A stretch of DNA of 64,000 nt, taken from the NCBI GenBank assembly GCA_037576215.1, contig JBANDB010000002.1, forward strand, positions 1,860,001-1,924,000. Reading direction: 5' to 3'. The translations under genes were made by a program, and so were the position numbers. Shown in pieces: positions 1 to 9,831 of the stretch. Origin of the DNA: Armillaria gallica. Taxonomy: Eukaryota; Basidiomycota; Agaricomycetes; Agaricales; Physalacriaceae. The notes beneath the pieces were generated by a model. That model saw only the letters and a program-made list of their open reading frames with translations. It had not been told where the DNA came from and ran no database searches. Position 1 is the stretch's first letter; each line of letters opens with the position of its first letter.

Positions 1-410
1 CTGTGTTGCGTGGTATACGAAGGTGTGGAGCCACCCGAGCTCAAGGCAAAACACTGCCCAGTAAGAAGCACCAGTGTGGAGCTTCCCTCCGTTTAGTTTC
101 AGTTCGTCCAATCCACGATAATCATCAAGCTTATCAGATAACATTTTAGCCGCCCGAGCAGCAGCTGATTGCCAGCATCAGTCCGTCAAACTATTCGGGG
201 ATGTTTTGACGCTTGATCCCGGCATCTCGTTATTCCATGACGACAGTAGATAGGCATCATATATTTACCAGCCTACGTGGAGATTTACTATGAGCCATTC
301 CACGGAGCTTCCCTCGGTCCGACGAAGAGTTGATGCCCCGAGTCTGCTGGTGATCTAAGCATATCAACTAGTAGACGCCGAATCCAAGACTGAGCTGAAA
401 GGAACCTGAG
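1..410. repeat. Direct repeat, left copy
   Basis: This stretch is repeated in the same orientation at about 4101-4480. Shared blocks include GGTGTGGAGCCACCCGAGCT, a stretch around CAGCAGCTGATTGCCAGCAT, and a block near 290-350 containing TCGGTCCGACGAAGAG. The copies differ by scattered substitutions and small indels, so the duplication is not recent. I recognise no protein in it. The left copy may start before the window edge. Confidence 0.85.
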
Positions 411-556
411 CGAGCAGCAAGCAGAGATAGTAGAAAATGTTCCTCGAGGCAATGAAGACTGGGATCGTGACCATGAGTACGGGTAAAGTGTTTTAATGTT
501 GGCAGTTCCCCACTCAGGGCATATTGAGCGCAATCAAGAGCCTTGAGAGTAATGTA

Positions 557-1427
557 CAGTCGCCTCTGTATTAACCCATACCCCTCGGTCGACGCTCCGG
601 GCTATGGGTTAATACAGAGTATGGGTTCTGGCAGAGGTCGTTATAGGGTCACTCGGAAGGGTTCTAAAAGCACGGATTACATGTAGATTGCATTTCAGAC
701 CTAATTAGAAGTGAAATACATAGTGATTTTGGTGTCTTTTAATGAACGAGTCACTTCCAGACGTGTTTTCCAACCAAATGATGCCAAAAGTCCTTCAAGC
801 TGATGAACAAATGGGTCATCCATGCTGCCAACATACTTTGTCAACAAGGTTTCCAGCCTCATCCAGCCATACTTCGTCTTCTGCTGAGACCGACTTCTTC
901 TGAGCCAACCAAGCATTGATATCCTTTCTCCTTTGGTCCGTCTCTTCTTGAAGAAGCGTTAGGGCCTTCTTTATCTCCGCGACCGTGGGAGTAGTAATCT
1001 TCTGATTTGGAGCAGCCATGTGGAGTTGAAATGGCTATGAGCAATAAAGAACGGGGCTGTGAAAACCTTTGCTACAGGCTTTACCTGGAAGAGAGATGAA
1101 AATTCCGGCCGCTCAAAATGCAATTGGCAAAAAAACATTTCTTGGCACTGGCACGTATTGCTAAAAGATACCCCAAGCAAGGTTCAAACTCACCGCAGTT
1201 AATAAGCTTAAAACAAACACTAACAACTGAGCCATTAGACTACACATGTGCTTGGATTATGGGTGTATACAGAGGAATTTTGCCAAAAAAGCTATGGGTT
1301 ATGGGTTATGACAGAGTTATGGGTTATGGACTCATTTTCCCTGCGAACAAGGTCGGTCGACACGAAAACCTATGGGTTACTGCAGAGTATGGGTTAATAC
1401 AGGTATGGGTTATTACAGAGGTGACTG
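557..1427. mobile_element. TA-flanked DNA transposon-like element (MITE type), 871 bp
   Basis: The ends are 25-base terminal inverted repeats (557-581 and 1403-1427) that match at 23 of 25 positions and begin CAGTCGCCTCTG / CAGTCACCTCTG. The dinucleotide TA lies directly outside both ends (555-556 and 1428-1429), as expected for a target-site duplication made by Tc1/mariner/pogo-type transposases. The motif TATGGGTTAATACAG recurs just inside both ends, and in the left end it forms a hairpin (566-580 with 605-619). No transposase is encoded, so the element would be non-autonomous. It encloses a small spliced open frame on the minus strand. Confidence 0.75.
701..1019 (-). CDS. Small hypothetical protein inside the TA-flanked element (2 exons, 93 aa)
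   Basis: Model: complement(701..799, 837..1019). Exon 1 encodes 61 residues beginning MAAPNQKITTPTVAEIKKAL. A GTATGT donor and a TCATCAG acceptor remove 37 bases and join in frame to a second exon ending ITMYFTSN and a TAG stop. The protein is charged and Lys/Glu-rich, and residues 10-45 could form a helix or coiled coil. I do not recognise the family. The intron is shorter than others in the window (45-68 bases), which lowers confidence; without splicing the frame ends after 67 residues. The whole frame lies inside the inverted-repeat element, so it could be a captured host gene fragment, a passenger gene or a chance frame. Confidence 0.4.
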
Positions 1428-1429
1428 TA

Positions 1430-2483
1430 TGCCCTCGCCTGGCCGGCCGACCGACCTCGTGGGAATAACATACCCATAAAGGATAGGTCATGTGACTGAA
1501 TGACGCAGAAGATTCCCGGTCCGTTGTCTTCCGTTGTACTTCCGTGTCTTGCTGAGGCTATAATACTAACGGTGAGTCCACTTCCCTACTGTGCATGCAT
1601 GATACTTCTGGTTTGATACTCATCTTTCTAGGTCAACACATCACATAGGATACTAAGTCCAAGCAAGATAAGGAACTGAATTCTACTTATTCAGTTGAAA
1701 ATTCACATTTCTTTGCTTTGGAATGCCTCTCTCTAGTTCTGAAGGTATTCTGGGTCATTTATGCATACTCTAGCCTTCGTAACTGAGTATGAGGTACTCA
1801 GATCCTAATTTACTTGGACCAGCAAAATTATTTCCAGTGACCTTTTCGACTGACCGACCGACCAACCGGATGTGCCGGGCTGACGGCCCGCAACCCCCTT
1901 GGTTGGTGGCGATGAACGGTCTATGTTGGCTGGACCTTTTAGGGTGGGCTCGCCATGACGGTATGTGACCTCTCGCTCAGTTCGGTCTGCTGGCCGACTT
2001 GAATCACAGATATTATGCCTCTGAGCAGCTCTCTCTGTTGCTCACTGGTGTTCCATGTGTTCCATGGTTACTTGGCTACCATTCGTCATCTCCAAGGCCC
2101 TTCAACTCCTCACCTTCGCATCATGAAATTTGACTGTATTCCTTGTCATGTCCTTGGATATTGTCACCGCTGTTGCCCGACTTGAGGGACGCCACTTCAA
2201 GATCTGTAGCCTTTATCGTGTATCATTAGACCATTATGCCAACATCCGTTAACTGTGAGCCTCTCCAAAGAGCAGGGGATCCTGCTTCTTCTCTTTTTGT
2301 TTATGCCTGAGTTTCATTCACCTTGTCCTGATCATCGTAAATCTTCTCAGTTGGTCAATACAGCCTCAATAACAGTATTTTGTTGTATCATTCAATGCAT
2401 CCTGTGCCGCCCATGCAGGGCAGCCCACCCAATTTTCAGGACTCGGATTTACCACGCCCTGCGATGGCTCACCGCTTCATTAT
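1430..2483. other. Stretch without a recognised gene
   Basis: About 1 kb between the TA-flanked element and the Crinkler-kinase relic. Open frames are short and unconvincing on both strands. There is a low-complexity GACCGACCGACC run near 1850-1862. I see no RNA gene or clear repeat here. Confidence 0.5.
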
Positions 2484-2700
2484 GAGCCTTAGGTTGGGCG
2501 CTGGCATACGGAGTTTTGTCCTTATTGGTGCCGGCAACAACACTTTCGTACTCTGAATATGAGAAATCAAGATTTAGAACATGCTTATAGAAGAATGATT
2601 GACACACTTTTGGCGAGGGCTCCTACGAAGTCCGCCTCTTCTTCTGGAAATATGAGGCTGATTCGCGCGGCAGGCGGCGGAATCTCGGCAATAGGCATCG
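2484..2700 (-). pseudogene. Relic of a Crinkler-kinase gene
   Basis: This block closely matches 6068-6275, which spans the end of exon 2, the whole second intron and the start of exon 3 of the intact Crinkler-kinase gene. The shared sequence includes the intron acceptor ATATTCAG and the peptide-coding stretch for KGK-type residues after it. Only this internal piece is present; neither the Crinkler start nor the kinase domain follows in the neighbouring DNA. Because an intron is retained, the copy arose from genomic DNA, not from a processed transcript. The copies differ at a modest number of positions, so the event is older than a polymorphism. Confidence 0.75.
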
Positions 2701-2956
2701 CATGGCTGCTACTACATCAATATGATCCCAGAATTTTGACCCGAATGAACTATAGGTTCAGCTACGCAATGGAACCCCACCGTTCATGTCAGTGAGCATC
2801 TATATACGAACAAGACAGCACTGCGTGAAGCGGCCTCCGTAACCCAAGGTTCATGACTGCAATTCAAGCCAAGACGGGTGGTGTATTCCGAAAGTTAAAT
2901 TGCATTCGAATATACGATCTGTTATCTGGTGGAACAAATTTTAGCTATTCTAAGCG

Positions 2957-3810
2957 CTACTTCCTGATAGCATATAAAAATCCATCATATCCTTTCTCAC
3001 CAGCAGTGCCGATAGTAGTCGCCTCTACCTCGTCATCGTCTTTCAACGCAGAAATGAGCTTCCTTACGCCAGCGGCACGCTCGCTAGTATCAGCGGGGTT
3101 TCCGACACATCCATTCTGAACAACGTTGTCCACAACCTGTATCGAGGGTCAAGCCTAAGGAAAAGGCGAGAAATAGCTGAACATACAATAACCCCTCCCT
3201 TCCGCACGAGTCGCTTAGACTCGGTGAAATAATTCAAGAGGTTGGCCGCGTCGGCGTCGATGAAGACAAAGTCGAATTTCGGTTCCGATGCCATTTTTTG
3301 GAGCGAGGCAAGGGCGGGGCCGATGATGACGTTGACTTTGGAGGCTACTCCTGCCTTAGTGATATTCTCAGTGGCGATCTAGGAAGCATAACGCGTAAGC
3401 TAGGCCCATGGGTGTTGAGAACCGGTCTCAGGCTGACCTTGGCATGGTGCTCTTTCAGCTCTAAGGTAACGAGCTTCCCATCATCCGGGAGCGCCCTCGC
3501 GAGGTGGATGGAAGAGTACCTATTGAATATTAAGACGACTTACAACATGGACCAAAATCTAGACCACCGACCCTCCAAGCGTGCCCACTTCCAGGATCCT
3601 CTTCGCGCCAATGGACTTTGCCAACAGGGACAAGAATTTTCCTTGGGCAGGACTGACAGCAATATCGGGCAAGCCGTTTGCCTCGCTGTTCTGGACCGTA
3701 AATTCGAGAGTTTGGTCTTTCTGTAACAGGTGAGAATTATGGTAGTTATCGGATCGATCCCAGTCGACGACGGTGGTGGGAGGTAGGGCCTTGTTGGGTA
3801 CTATAGCCAT
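2957..3810 (-). CDS. SAM-dependent O-methyltransferase (class I, cation-dependent; caffeoyl-CoA/catechol OMT family)
   Basis: Model: complement(2957..3136, 3187..3378, 3438..3519, 3572..3810), four exons, 230 aa, close to the usual 220-240 for PF01596-type enzymes. Residues 71-80 read RILEVGTLGG, the glycine-rich SAM-binding motif; DFVFIDADAAN (about 143-153) carries the metal-binding Asp residues; GGVIVVDNVV (about 169-178) matches the conserved strand followed by the metal ligand Asp/Asn; the end, KGYDGFLYAI, is typical. Usually a Lys follows IDAD; here it is Ala, which could alter substrate handling. Introns are 50-59 bases. Such enzymes methylate a hydroxyl of a catechol-like substrate in the cytosol; the substrate here is unknown. 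It shares its strand with the downstream Crinkler-kinase gene but a functional link is not implied. Confidence 0.88.
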
Positions 3811-4100
3811 TGGAGGTTGAGGATGAAAGTGTGGTTAGTGATACAAGTTGCTACCTGAGATTGGCCTTTATATACTGTCCTTCGTGTCTCGACTTGTACG
3901 AACAATTAACCGTTTAGTCAAGCTCTTTACGAGTTCGGCAGCTGCGTCAAGTCCGCGTGTCAGGCCGGCTTGAAGACGTGACCAAGAGCGAAGCAATGAA
4001 TCAATTGTCGAAGTTGTAGTCCATCAATTGAGCGCCGTGTTATTTCGGCAAATCTGACTGCGGGGAACGCACCAGTGGGACAGAGATCCGTCTAGCGCAG
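3811..4100. other. Upstream region of the O-methyltransferase gene
   Basis: About 290 bases between the methyltransferase start and the right copy of the direct repeat. A TATA-like TATATA lies at 3869-3874, about 60 bases upstream of the ATG on the minus strand, at a plausible promoter distance. Nothing else is recognised. Confidence 0.4.
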
Positions 4101-4480
4101 CTGTGTTGCGTAAGGTGTGGAGCCACCCGAGCTCAAGGCAAAATACTACCCAGTAAGAAGCCCCAGTGTTGAGCTAGCCTCCATTGAGTTTCAATTCGTC
4201 TGATCCACGATAATTGTTAAGCTTATCAGGTAACATTTTAGGTGCCCGAGCAGCAGCTGACTGCCAGCATCAGTCCGTCAAACTATTCGAGGATGTCTTC
4301 CCGGCCTCTCGTCATGAGATGATGACAGTATATAGGCATCAAATGTTTACCGGCCTACGTGGAGATTTACGAGCCATTTGACGAAGCTTCTCTCGGTCCG
4401 ACGAAGAGGTAATACCCCGAGTCTGGCGGTGATCTAAGTATATCAACCAGTAGGCGTCGAAACCAAAGGAACCTGAGCGT
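4101..4480. repeat. Direct repeat, right copy
   Basis: Diverged second copy of 1-410, same orientation. Similarity runs from GCTGTGTTGCG near 4101 to AAAGGAACCTGAGCG near 4477, with small gaps. The two copies bracket the transposon-like element, the Crinkler-kinase relic and the O-methyltransferase gene. Confidence 0.85.
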
Positions 4481-4712
4481 TGTGTATTTGGGACCGATGG
4501 CACGATTCTCCAAGTTCTGCGGTGACGATCTCTTGTCCAATGACGGTAATGATGTTGTACCGTATCAGGAAACAACACTTTCGCGACCTGGTTGAGACTG
4601 CGGGCAACTCACAGTAAAGAAGAGGGGGGAGGGCGTACTGGGGTATGGTGGCTGCTTCATTGTGTCCACCGTACATTCATCGTGTTACAACAGGGAAAAT
4701 CTACCCCAGGCA

Positions 4713-6652
4713 TCACAAGGCATCCATCATCTTCGTATCGTGTTCTTTCAGTATGAGATCATACTCCAACGCACCAGCACTCTCGCATATGCAGGAGGCC
4801 AGATGAAGAGGATACCTGACCTCCCCAACCTTCCCCGCCCAGTCAAAATCGATAAACCTGATTCTGTTCTCTTCACCAGTAAGCATGATATTTTGCCTGC
4901 GAAGATCTCCGTAAACAAAGTCTTCATTGTGAAGCGTATCGAGACCCGTCTTGATAGCCTTCTTGATGCCTATCGGTAGGAGTCCATCGGGGTAGGCTTC
5001 GACAAGTGTATGACCTTGGATGTGCTCCATAACAATCATCTGCAATGAGACGCCGTACCCGTCGATTGGTCCAGCGTAGAGTAACGCCGGCGCGAGCTGA
5101 AGCTCCTCCAAAAGTCTGTGTGCTGCTTCACCGTAACGCTGGACGAACTTGACTACGACCTTCTTCTGCCCCGAGTCCGCGTCCAAAGTGGCTAAGAATG
5201 TCCTACATGTATCGTCCAATTCCAGTGGCGAGGTGTAGGTGAAGCTGATATCCTTGTCGTTGGATGGATAAGAGGTGATTGAAGGGAAAAAGCGAGGATG
5301 GGGCTTGTTCGCCTCGAGAGGCTGTAGTTCCAGGTTTTTGTAGTAACTTTGAAGCTCTTTGATCGAATATTGGAGGGAGTAAAGGATATGAGCAACGCGA
5401 AGAACGTGGTCGTCATCATTAGCGCGACTGTTTCCGAGCCACAAGTAGTCTGTGAGACGTTGGACGATGATTTGGCTGGTGAACACAGCTCCTGCTATTA
5501 TCAGCCACGGTCCTGCCAATCCGACAATGAAAGAGGGACAGCAGCAGCCCTCACGAATTTTCCGGTGCTATGAGAGAGTACAGCTAGTGAGGGTGGCAAT
5601 ACATGGTGACGTGAGAAGCCTACAGTCGCATCGACCCAGAATTTTATGTAGGAGAAGGAACCTTGGACGGAGGGCTCTGATCCGCCCGCTCCAAGCTCAC
5701 TCATCTCCTCTACGATGACGACCGCAGCCGTTTCATCGACAGTTGTGTTTTCACACAAAGCGATGTCCGCTGATGGATGATACAAGTCAGCGGGATGGAG
5801 GAATGATTGCTTGAGGATTTTGGATAGCAATGTCTGGCTCTCCTGGGTACGTGGCTGTTCGGAGACATGGATGGCAGAGCTGGAGCGCATGAGGCTCGCT
5901 GTGTCACGAACGATGTCTTCGGGGATGACCATCTCTGTGTCTGCAAGCTTAGCACGAAATTGAGCAAAGACAGGATGAAAGAGTTCGATAGGTGGTGCAA
6001 TCGTTTGTTGGTCTTTGGCTGCATTGTAGCGCCCATCGAGAATGGCGAGGCTTTTACCTTGATGTGCGTTATAAGCCTCAGGTTGGGCGCTGGCCGATGG
6101 ACTTTTGCCCTTATTGGTGCCGGCGACGACACTTTCATACTCTGAATATGAGAAATCAAGATTTAGAACGTGCTTATAGAAGAATGATTAACACACTTTT
6201 GGCGAGCGCTCCTACGAAATCAGGCTCTTCTTCTGGCAATATAGGACAGGCTCGTGCAGCCGGCGGAATCTCAATGACTATGTGAGTCTTTCTGACTTGC
6301 ACACCCGACTGACTGATATCAATAATAGATTCGACGATTTGGTCAACCTCGGCAGGTTTGGCGATGTCACTGAACTTGCGGTTTACCAGTCGCGCCCTCA
6401 AATCTTCTGGCGCTGAAGGCCCGAAAGGAAGGAACTCATTTGGCTGCAAAGGGAGGTTAAGCAGGGTAGAGCAATAAGAAAAAGTCGTACCAGCCAGATA
6501 ACAGCGTGCAGGGCTGGTACAGGGTACTCGCTTGCGATCTGCTTGATGAGGTCTAGCATATCCTTGTCGTCGTCAATTTTAACTTTGAAAGCGGCATTGA
6601 GGACATGGCCATTCTCTATGACGATTCCATAGATTGTCCGCTCTATCGGCAT
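4713..6652 (-). CDS. Crinkler (CRN)-type N-terminal domain fused to a fungal protein-kinase-like domain
   Basis: Model: complement(4713..5567, 5624..6141, 6197..6443, 6491..6652), four exons, 593 aa, with phase closing at all three introns (47-56 bases). Residues 1 to about 115 look like the ubiquitin-like Crinkler header: a first strand TIYGIVIENGHVLNAAFKVK, a helix DMLDLIKQIAS, and the closing strand HIVIEIPP. The middle (about 137-310) is the region that in Agaricomycetes precedes the kinase-like fold. The C-terminal lobe has VVVKF (Lys near 449), MEH hinge, YGDLRRQN catalytic loop (Asp near 530; the usual His of HRD is Tyr-Gly here) and FIDFDWAG (DFD in place of DFG). A kinase or kinase-like toxin/effector role is inferred from the fusion; activity is not shown. 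An internal relic lies at 2484-2700. Confidence 0.82.
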
Positions 6653-6911
6653 CGCGCGTTGGTGGTGGCTGCAGGAGGCGCGTGCTCACGTGGAGTTGTT
6701 TTGACCAGTGACGACTAGCTGACCGGAAACACGGGTCAGCTCATCTTGAATCTTGACCATCACCACGACCAGCCGACGGTCACGGTCAGCCCTCGGCCAT
6801 CAGCTCGTCGCGTTTCTGTGCACGTGGTCGCCGCCGCCAACGTCACTTGCACTCCTACCGTCACCGTCACCCACTTCTCCGCCTGGAGCAACAGCCCCTT
6901 CACGATATCGC
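6653..6911. other. Divergent promoter region
   Basis: This 259-base stretch separates the divergent Crinkler-kinase and sugar transporter genes and must hold both promoters. It is rich in GTGACC/GGTCA-like and CACC motifs (for example CACGGTCAGC and CACCGTCACC). I see no clear TATA box. Confidence 0.4.
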
Positions 6912-9378
6912 ATGACCGCTGTGAGTAGCTTCCCATTATGCCTGCAGAAGACTGACCTATACATTGGTCAGACGAGCAACCAAGACTATATCAATATACC
7001 AGAGTCCGATTCAGAAAACGCGGCTTTTAATCCTAACTCGGAACCCTGGACAAGACTACGGGATGGAGGCAGCTTGACGGTTCATCCAGACGGACATGCG
7101 TATACCTATTCCTACGGTCCGAAGGGTCTCGCTGGACTGTTTAGCAACCAGTACACACTTTGGTGTGTGATATTTGCGAGTATTGGAGGTCTGAGTTTCG
7201 GGTATGACCAGGGCGTGGTATGTGTGGATGTTTTTATTGTTTGTTTCCGTACCTATTGATGAATGTTAGATTGCCAACGTACTGGTGATGAGGGACTTTA
7301 CCCAGCGCTGGCCTATATCACCCTTCCAGGAGGGCCTTATGAGTTGAGTAGCTCCAAGTTCTGTCATCTGAGTGATTCTTACACTCCTTTCAAGCCGCTA
7401 TTCTGGAGTTTGGTGCATTGGCTGGTGCCGTGTTATCTGGATTCTTTGCCGACCGGTACTCTCGGAGACTTTCGATATTCGCTGCATGCGGTGTGTTTAT
7501 GTCGTCTCAGTGGTTGCCTTCTGACTAATACTGTATAGTTGTATTTTGTATAGGTTCTGCTTTTCAATGCGGCGCTTGGAAATTGTATCATATATTCATT
7601 GGACGTGCTGTTGGGGGACTAGGCGTAGGAGCATTAAGGTAGTTTTAACCTTTCATCTGCTCAGTGATTGCTAACACACTGTTACTGCAGTATGCTCTCA
7701 CCATTATACATGGCTGAAATCAGTCCCCCTGAATTACGTGGATCTCTTATGGCCCTGGAACAGTTCGCCATCGTTTTGGGAGTCGTATGTGGTTTCTGGA
7801 TCGGGTTCTTCACACGTTCAAGTAAGCCTTTATTTCATCACCACGATAGGCTCACTGACGTATACGGTGTTTCGCAGTACCTAGCTCAGCATCTTGGAGG
7901 ATACCATTAGGCGTTCAGATCGTTCCTGGCATCATTTTATGTGTCGGATGCCTATTTCTTCCTGCATCACCTCGCTTGTTGGTTCTTCAGGGCAGGTACG
8001 AAGAAGCTTTAGCCAGTTTGGCTAAGCTGAGACGGCGAACACCCATAGAAGCCAAGAGAGATCCTTTGATTCAGGTAACAGGCACAGTTCTTCCTTTGGC
8101 CAGCCAATCAACTTGTTGTTCTAGATCGAGCTTTTAGAGATGCGCGTTGAGGCCACTCTTCTTCAAAGAACATCTCCTAATGGTGAAGACTTGAAGCCTC
8201 ATGGAATTCTCAACGAGCTTCGATCCTGGGGAGCGCTCTTCACAAAAAAGTACCGAGCACGTACGGCCGTTGGTGTGCTCATGATGGTGTTTCAGCGTAG
8301 GTTCGAATATCTTATCTGTGAGATAGCTGAAGCGAACATCATCTTAGAATGGAGCGGCATCAACGCGTTACTATACTATGGTCCGATTCTTGTCAAGAGT
8401 GTTGGATTATCGGGAGAAAAAGTCACACTCTTGGTTTCCGGAGGCATTGGCATCGTTCAGTTTTTCGCGGTCATACCAGCCATCTCACAGATTGATCGAA
8501 TCGGTGCGTATCTACAGTGCGCTCATTCTCTCTGGTTGCTGATGCAGCTTAGGGAGGAAACCTTTGTTGAGAGGTGCGTCGCGTGGGAGGTGCTATTAAC
8601 CAGGAGCTCAATTCTAGTTAGGCGGAGGCGCGGTAATGGCATGTTCGCATTTTGTCATTGCCATTCTGGTCAGTTTGGTTTCCTCAGTTTATCCATAGCA
8701 ATGAACTCTTTCCTTAGATCCTTCTGTATGGCGCGGATTGGCCCTCGCATTCCATTGCAGCTTGGTTTGCGGTAGCGTATGTCCCCCGCAGTTGTATTGT
8801 CTTTGCTTCCACCTTATCGCTACACAGGTGCATATATACGTTTACCGCGTCCTACGGTGTCTCCTTCGGTCCTATCGGATGGGTGCTTCCAAGCGAAGTC
8901 TTCCCTCTGTCCATACGGAGTAAGGGTGTCGCTCTGTCCACGGCCTCTAATTGGACCAACAACTGTGAGTGCACCCACTCAACATTCCGTGCTCAATTCG
9001 CTGACAACTTGTAGTCCTTATCGGGTTGGTGACACCGATGCTTATCGAGTACTCTGCTGCGTAAATGCTGACTTTTGCTTGGCTGACGCATATATGCTGA
9101 CGTTTTGTTTTGGTCATACTAGCGGGACATTTATGATTTTCTCAACTGCGTGCTTTCTTGCGTATCTGTGGGCGACGTATAGTGTTCCTGAGACGGCGAA
9201 TGTCTCGCTGGAGGAGATCGATGCTGTGTTTGGCACGTCATTAGGGAAGGACGATGATTTGGTTCGGCAACAGGTCGGTTTTACCTTTTGTTGTGGGATA
9301 CTTGATGCTTATTGATAGTTTAAGATTGAGGAGGAGGTAGGGTTACGCGAAATCGTTAGAGACTTTGCGGATACATGA
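6912..9378 (+). CDS. MFS sugar transporter (sugar porter family), 16 exons
   Basis: Exons: 6912-6920, 6972-7217, 7270-7342, 7395-7490, 7539-7638, 7691-7821, 7878-8074, 8125-8296, 8348-8503, 8553-8573, 8622-8668, 8718-8776, 8828-8964, 9015-9060, 9123-9273, 9325-9378. All phases close and give 564 aa, normal for the family. Diagnostic motifs: GYDQGV in the first membrane helix, DRYSRR after helix 2, GRAVGGLGVGAL in helix 4, PASPRLL at the end of helix 6, QQWSGINALLYY in helix 7, PSEVFPLSIRSKGVALSTASNW, and PETANVSLEEIDAVF near the end. It should carry a hexose or related polyol or acid across the plasma membrane by proton symport; the substrate cannot be read from the sequence. Exon 1 codes for only three residues and exon 10 is 21 bases. 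The gene converges on the Myb gene. Confidence 0.92.
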
Positions 9379-9831
9379 AGCTTCTATCTTATGTTCTGGA
9401 TATTGTAGCGTAGTAGTTGTATAATCCGGCTGTTGAGGTAAATAATTTGTTAGATGCCTTTCAACAATTCCCTTGCTGCCGTTGTGTTGTTCGAGGTTGA
9501 ATTCTGAAGTAAAATACAAAATGGGCACCTAGACAACGCGGACTACGATGATTGTTCAGCCACAATCCCTTCGATAGCCTATAATGGGAGGGTTCACGAT
9601 CACGCTTGGAGCCTTGTCATCTACCTGTCATCATCGTTGCTAACCACTTCGAACCACGGGAGAAGGAGCCATCATCAAGAACCGAGTCTTCTGCATCATC
9701 GATTGTGATGGGGAAGTGTCAATATTACAATTTCTTCGACATACAAACATACATAGCTGCATCCGCGTTTGATGATTAAGTTACATTCGTGGTAGGGTTT
9801 CCTTCTAAAGGTTGTGCTCATAGTCGTCGTC
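9379..9831. other. Shared 3' region between convergent genes
   Basis: Holds the 3' ends of the sugar transporter (plus) and the Myb gene (minus). No further gene is seen. Confidence 0.5.

Noticed and set aside
600..1430. TATGGGTT repeats as interstitial telomere sequence
   Set aside because: The unit differs from TTAGGG and its arrangement matches the inverted ends of the transposon-like element instead.
2853..3810. Plus-strand frames over the O-methyltransferase
   Set aside because: Opposite strand of a four-exon gene whose motifs and phases all fit.
2957..9378. O-methyltransferase plus transporter plus Crinkler-kinase as a biosynthetic cluster
   Set aside because: No core synthase (PKS, NRPS, terpene cyclase) or cytochrome P450 is present; the adjacency gives no evidence of co-function.
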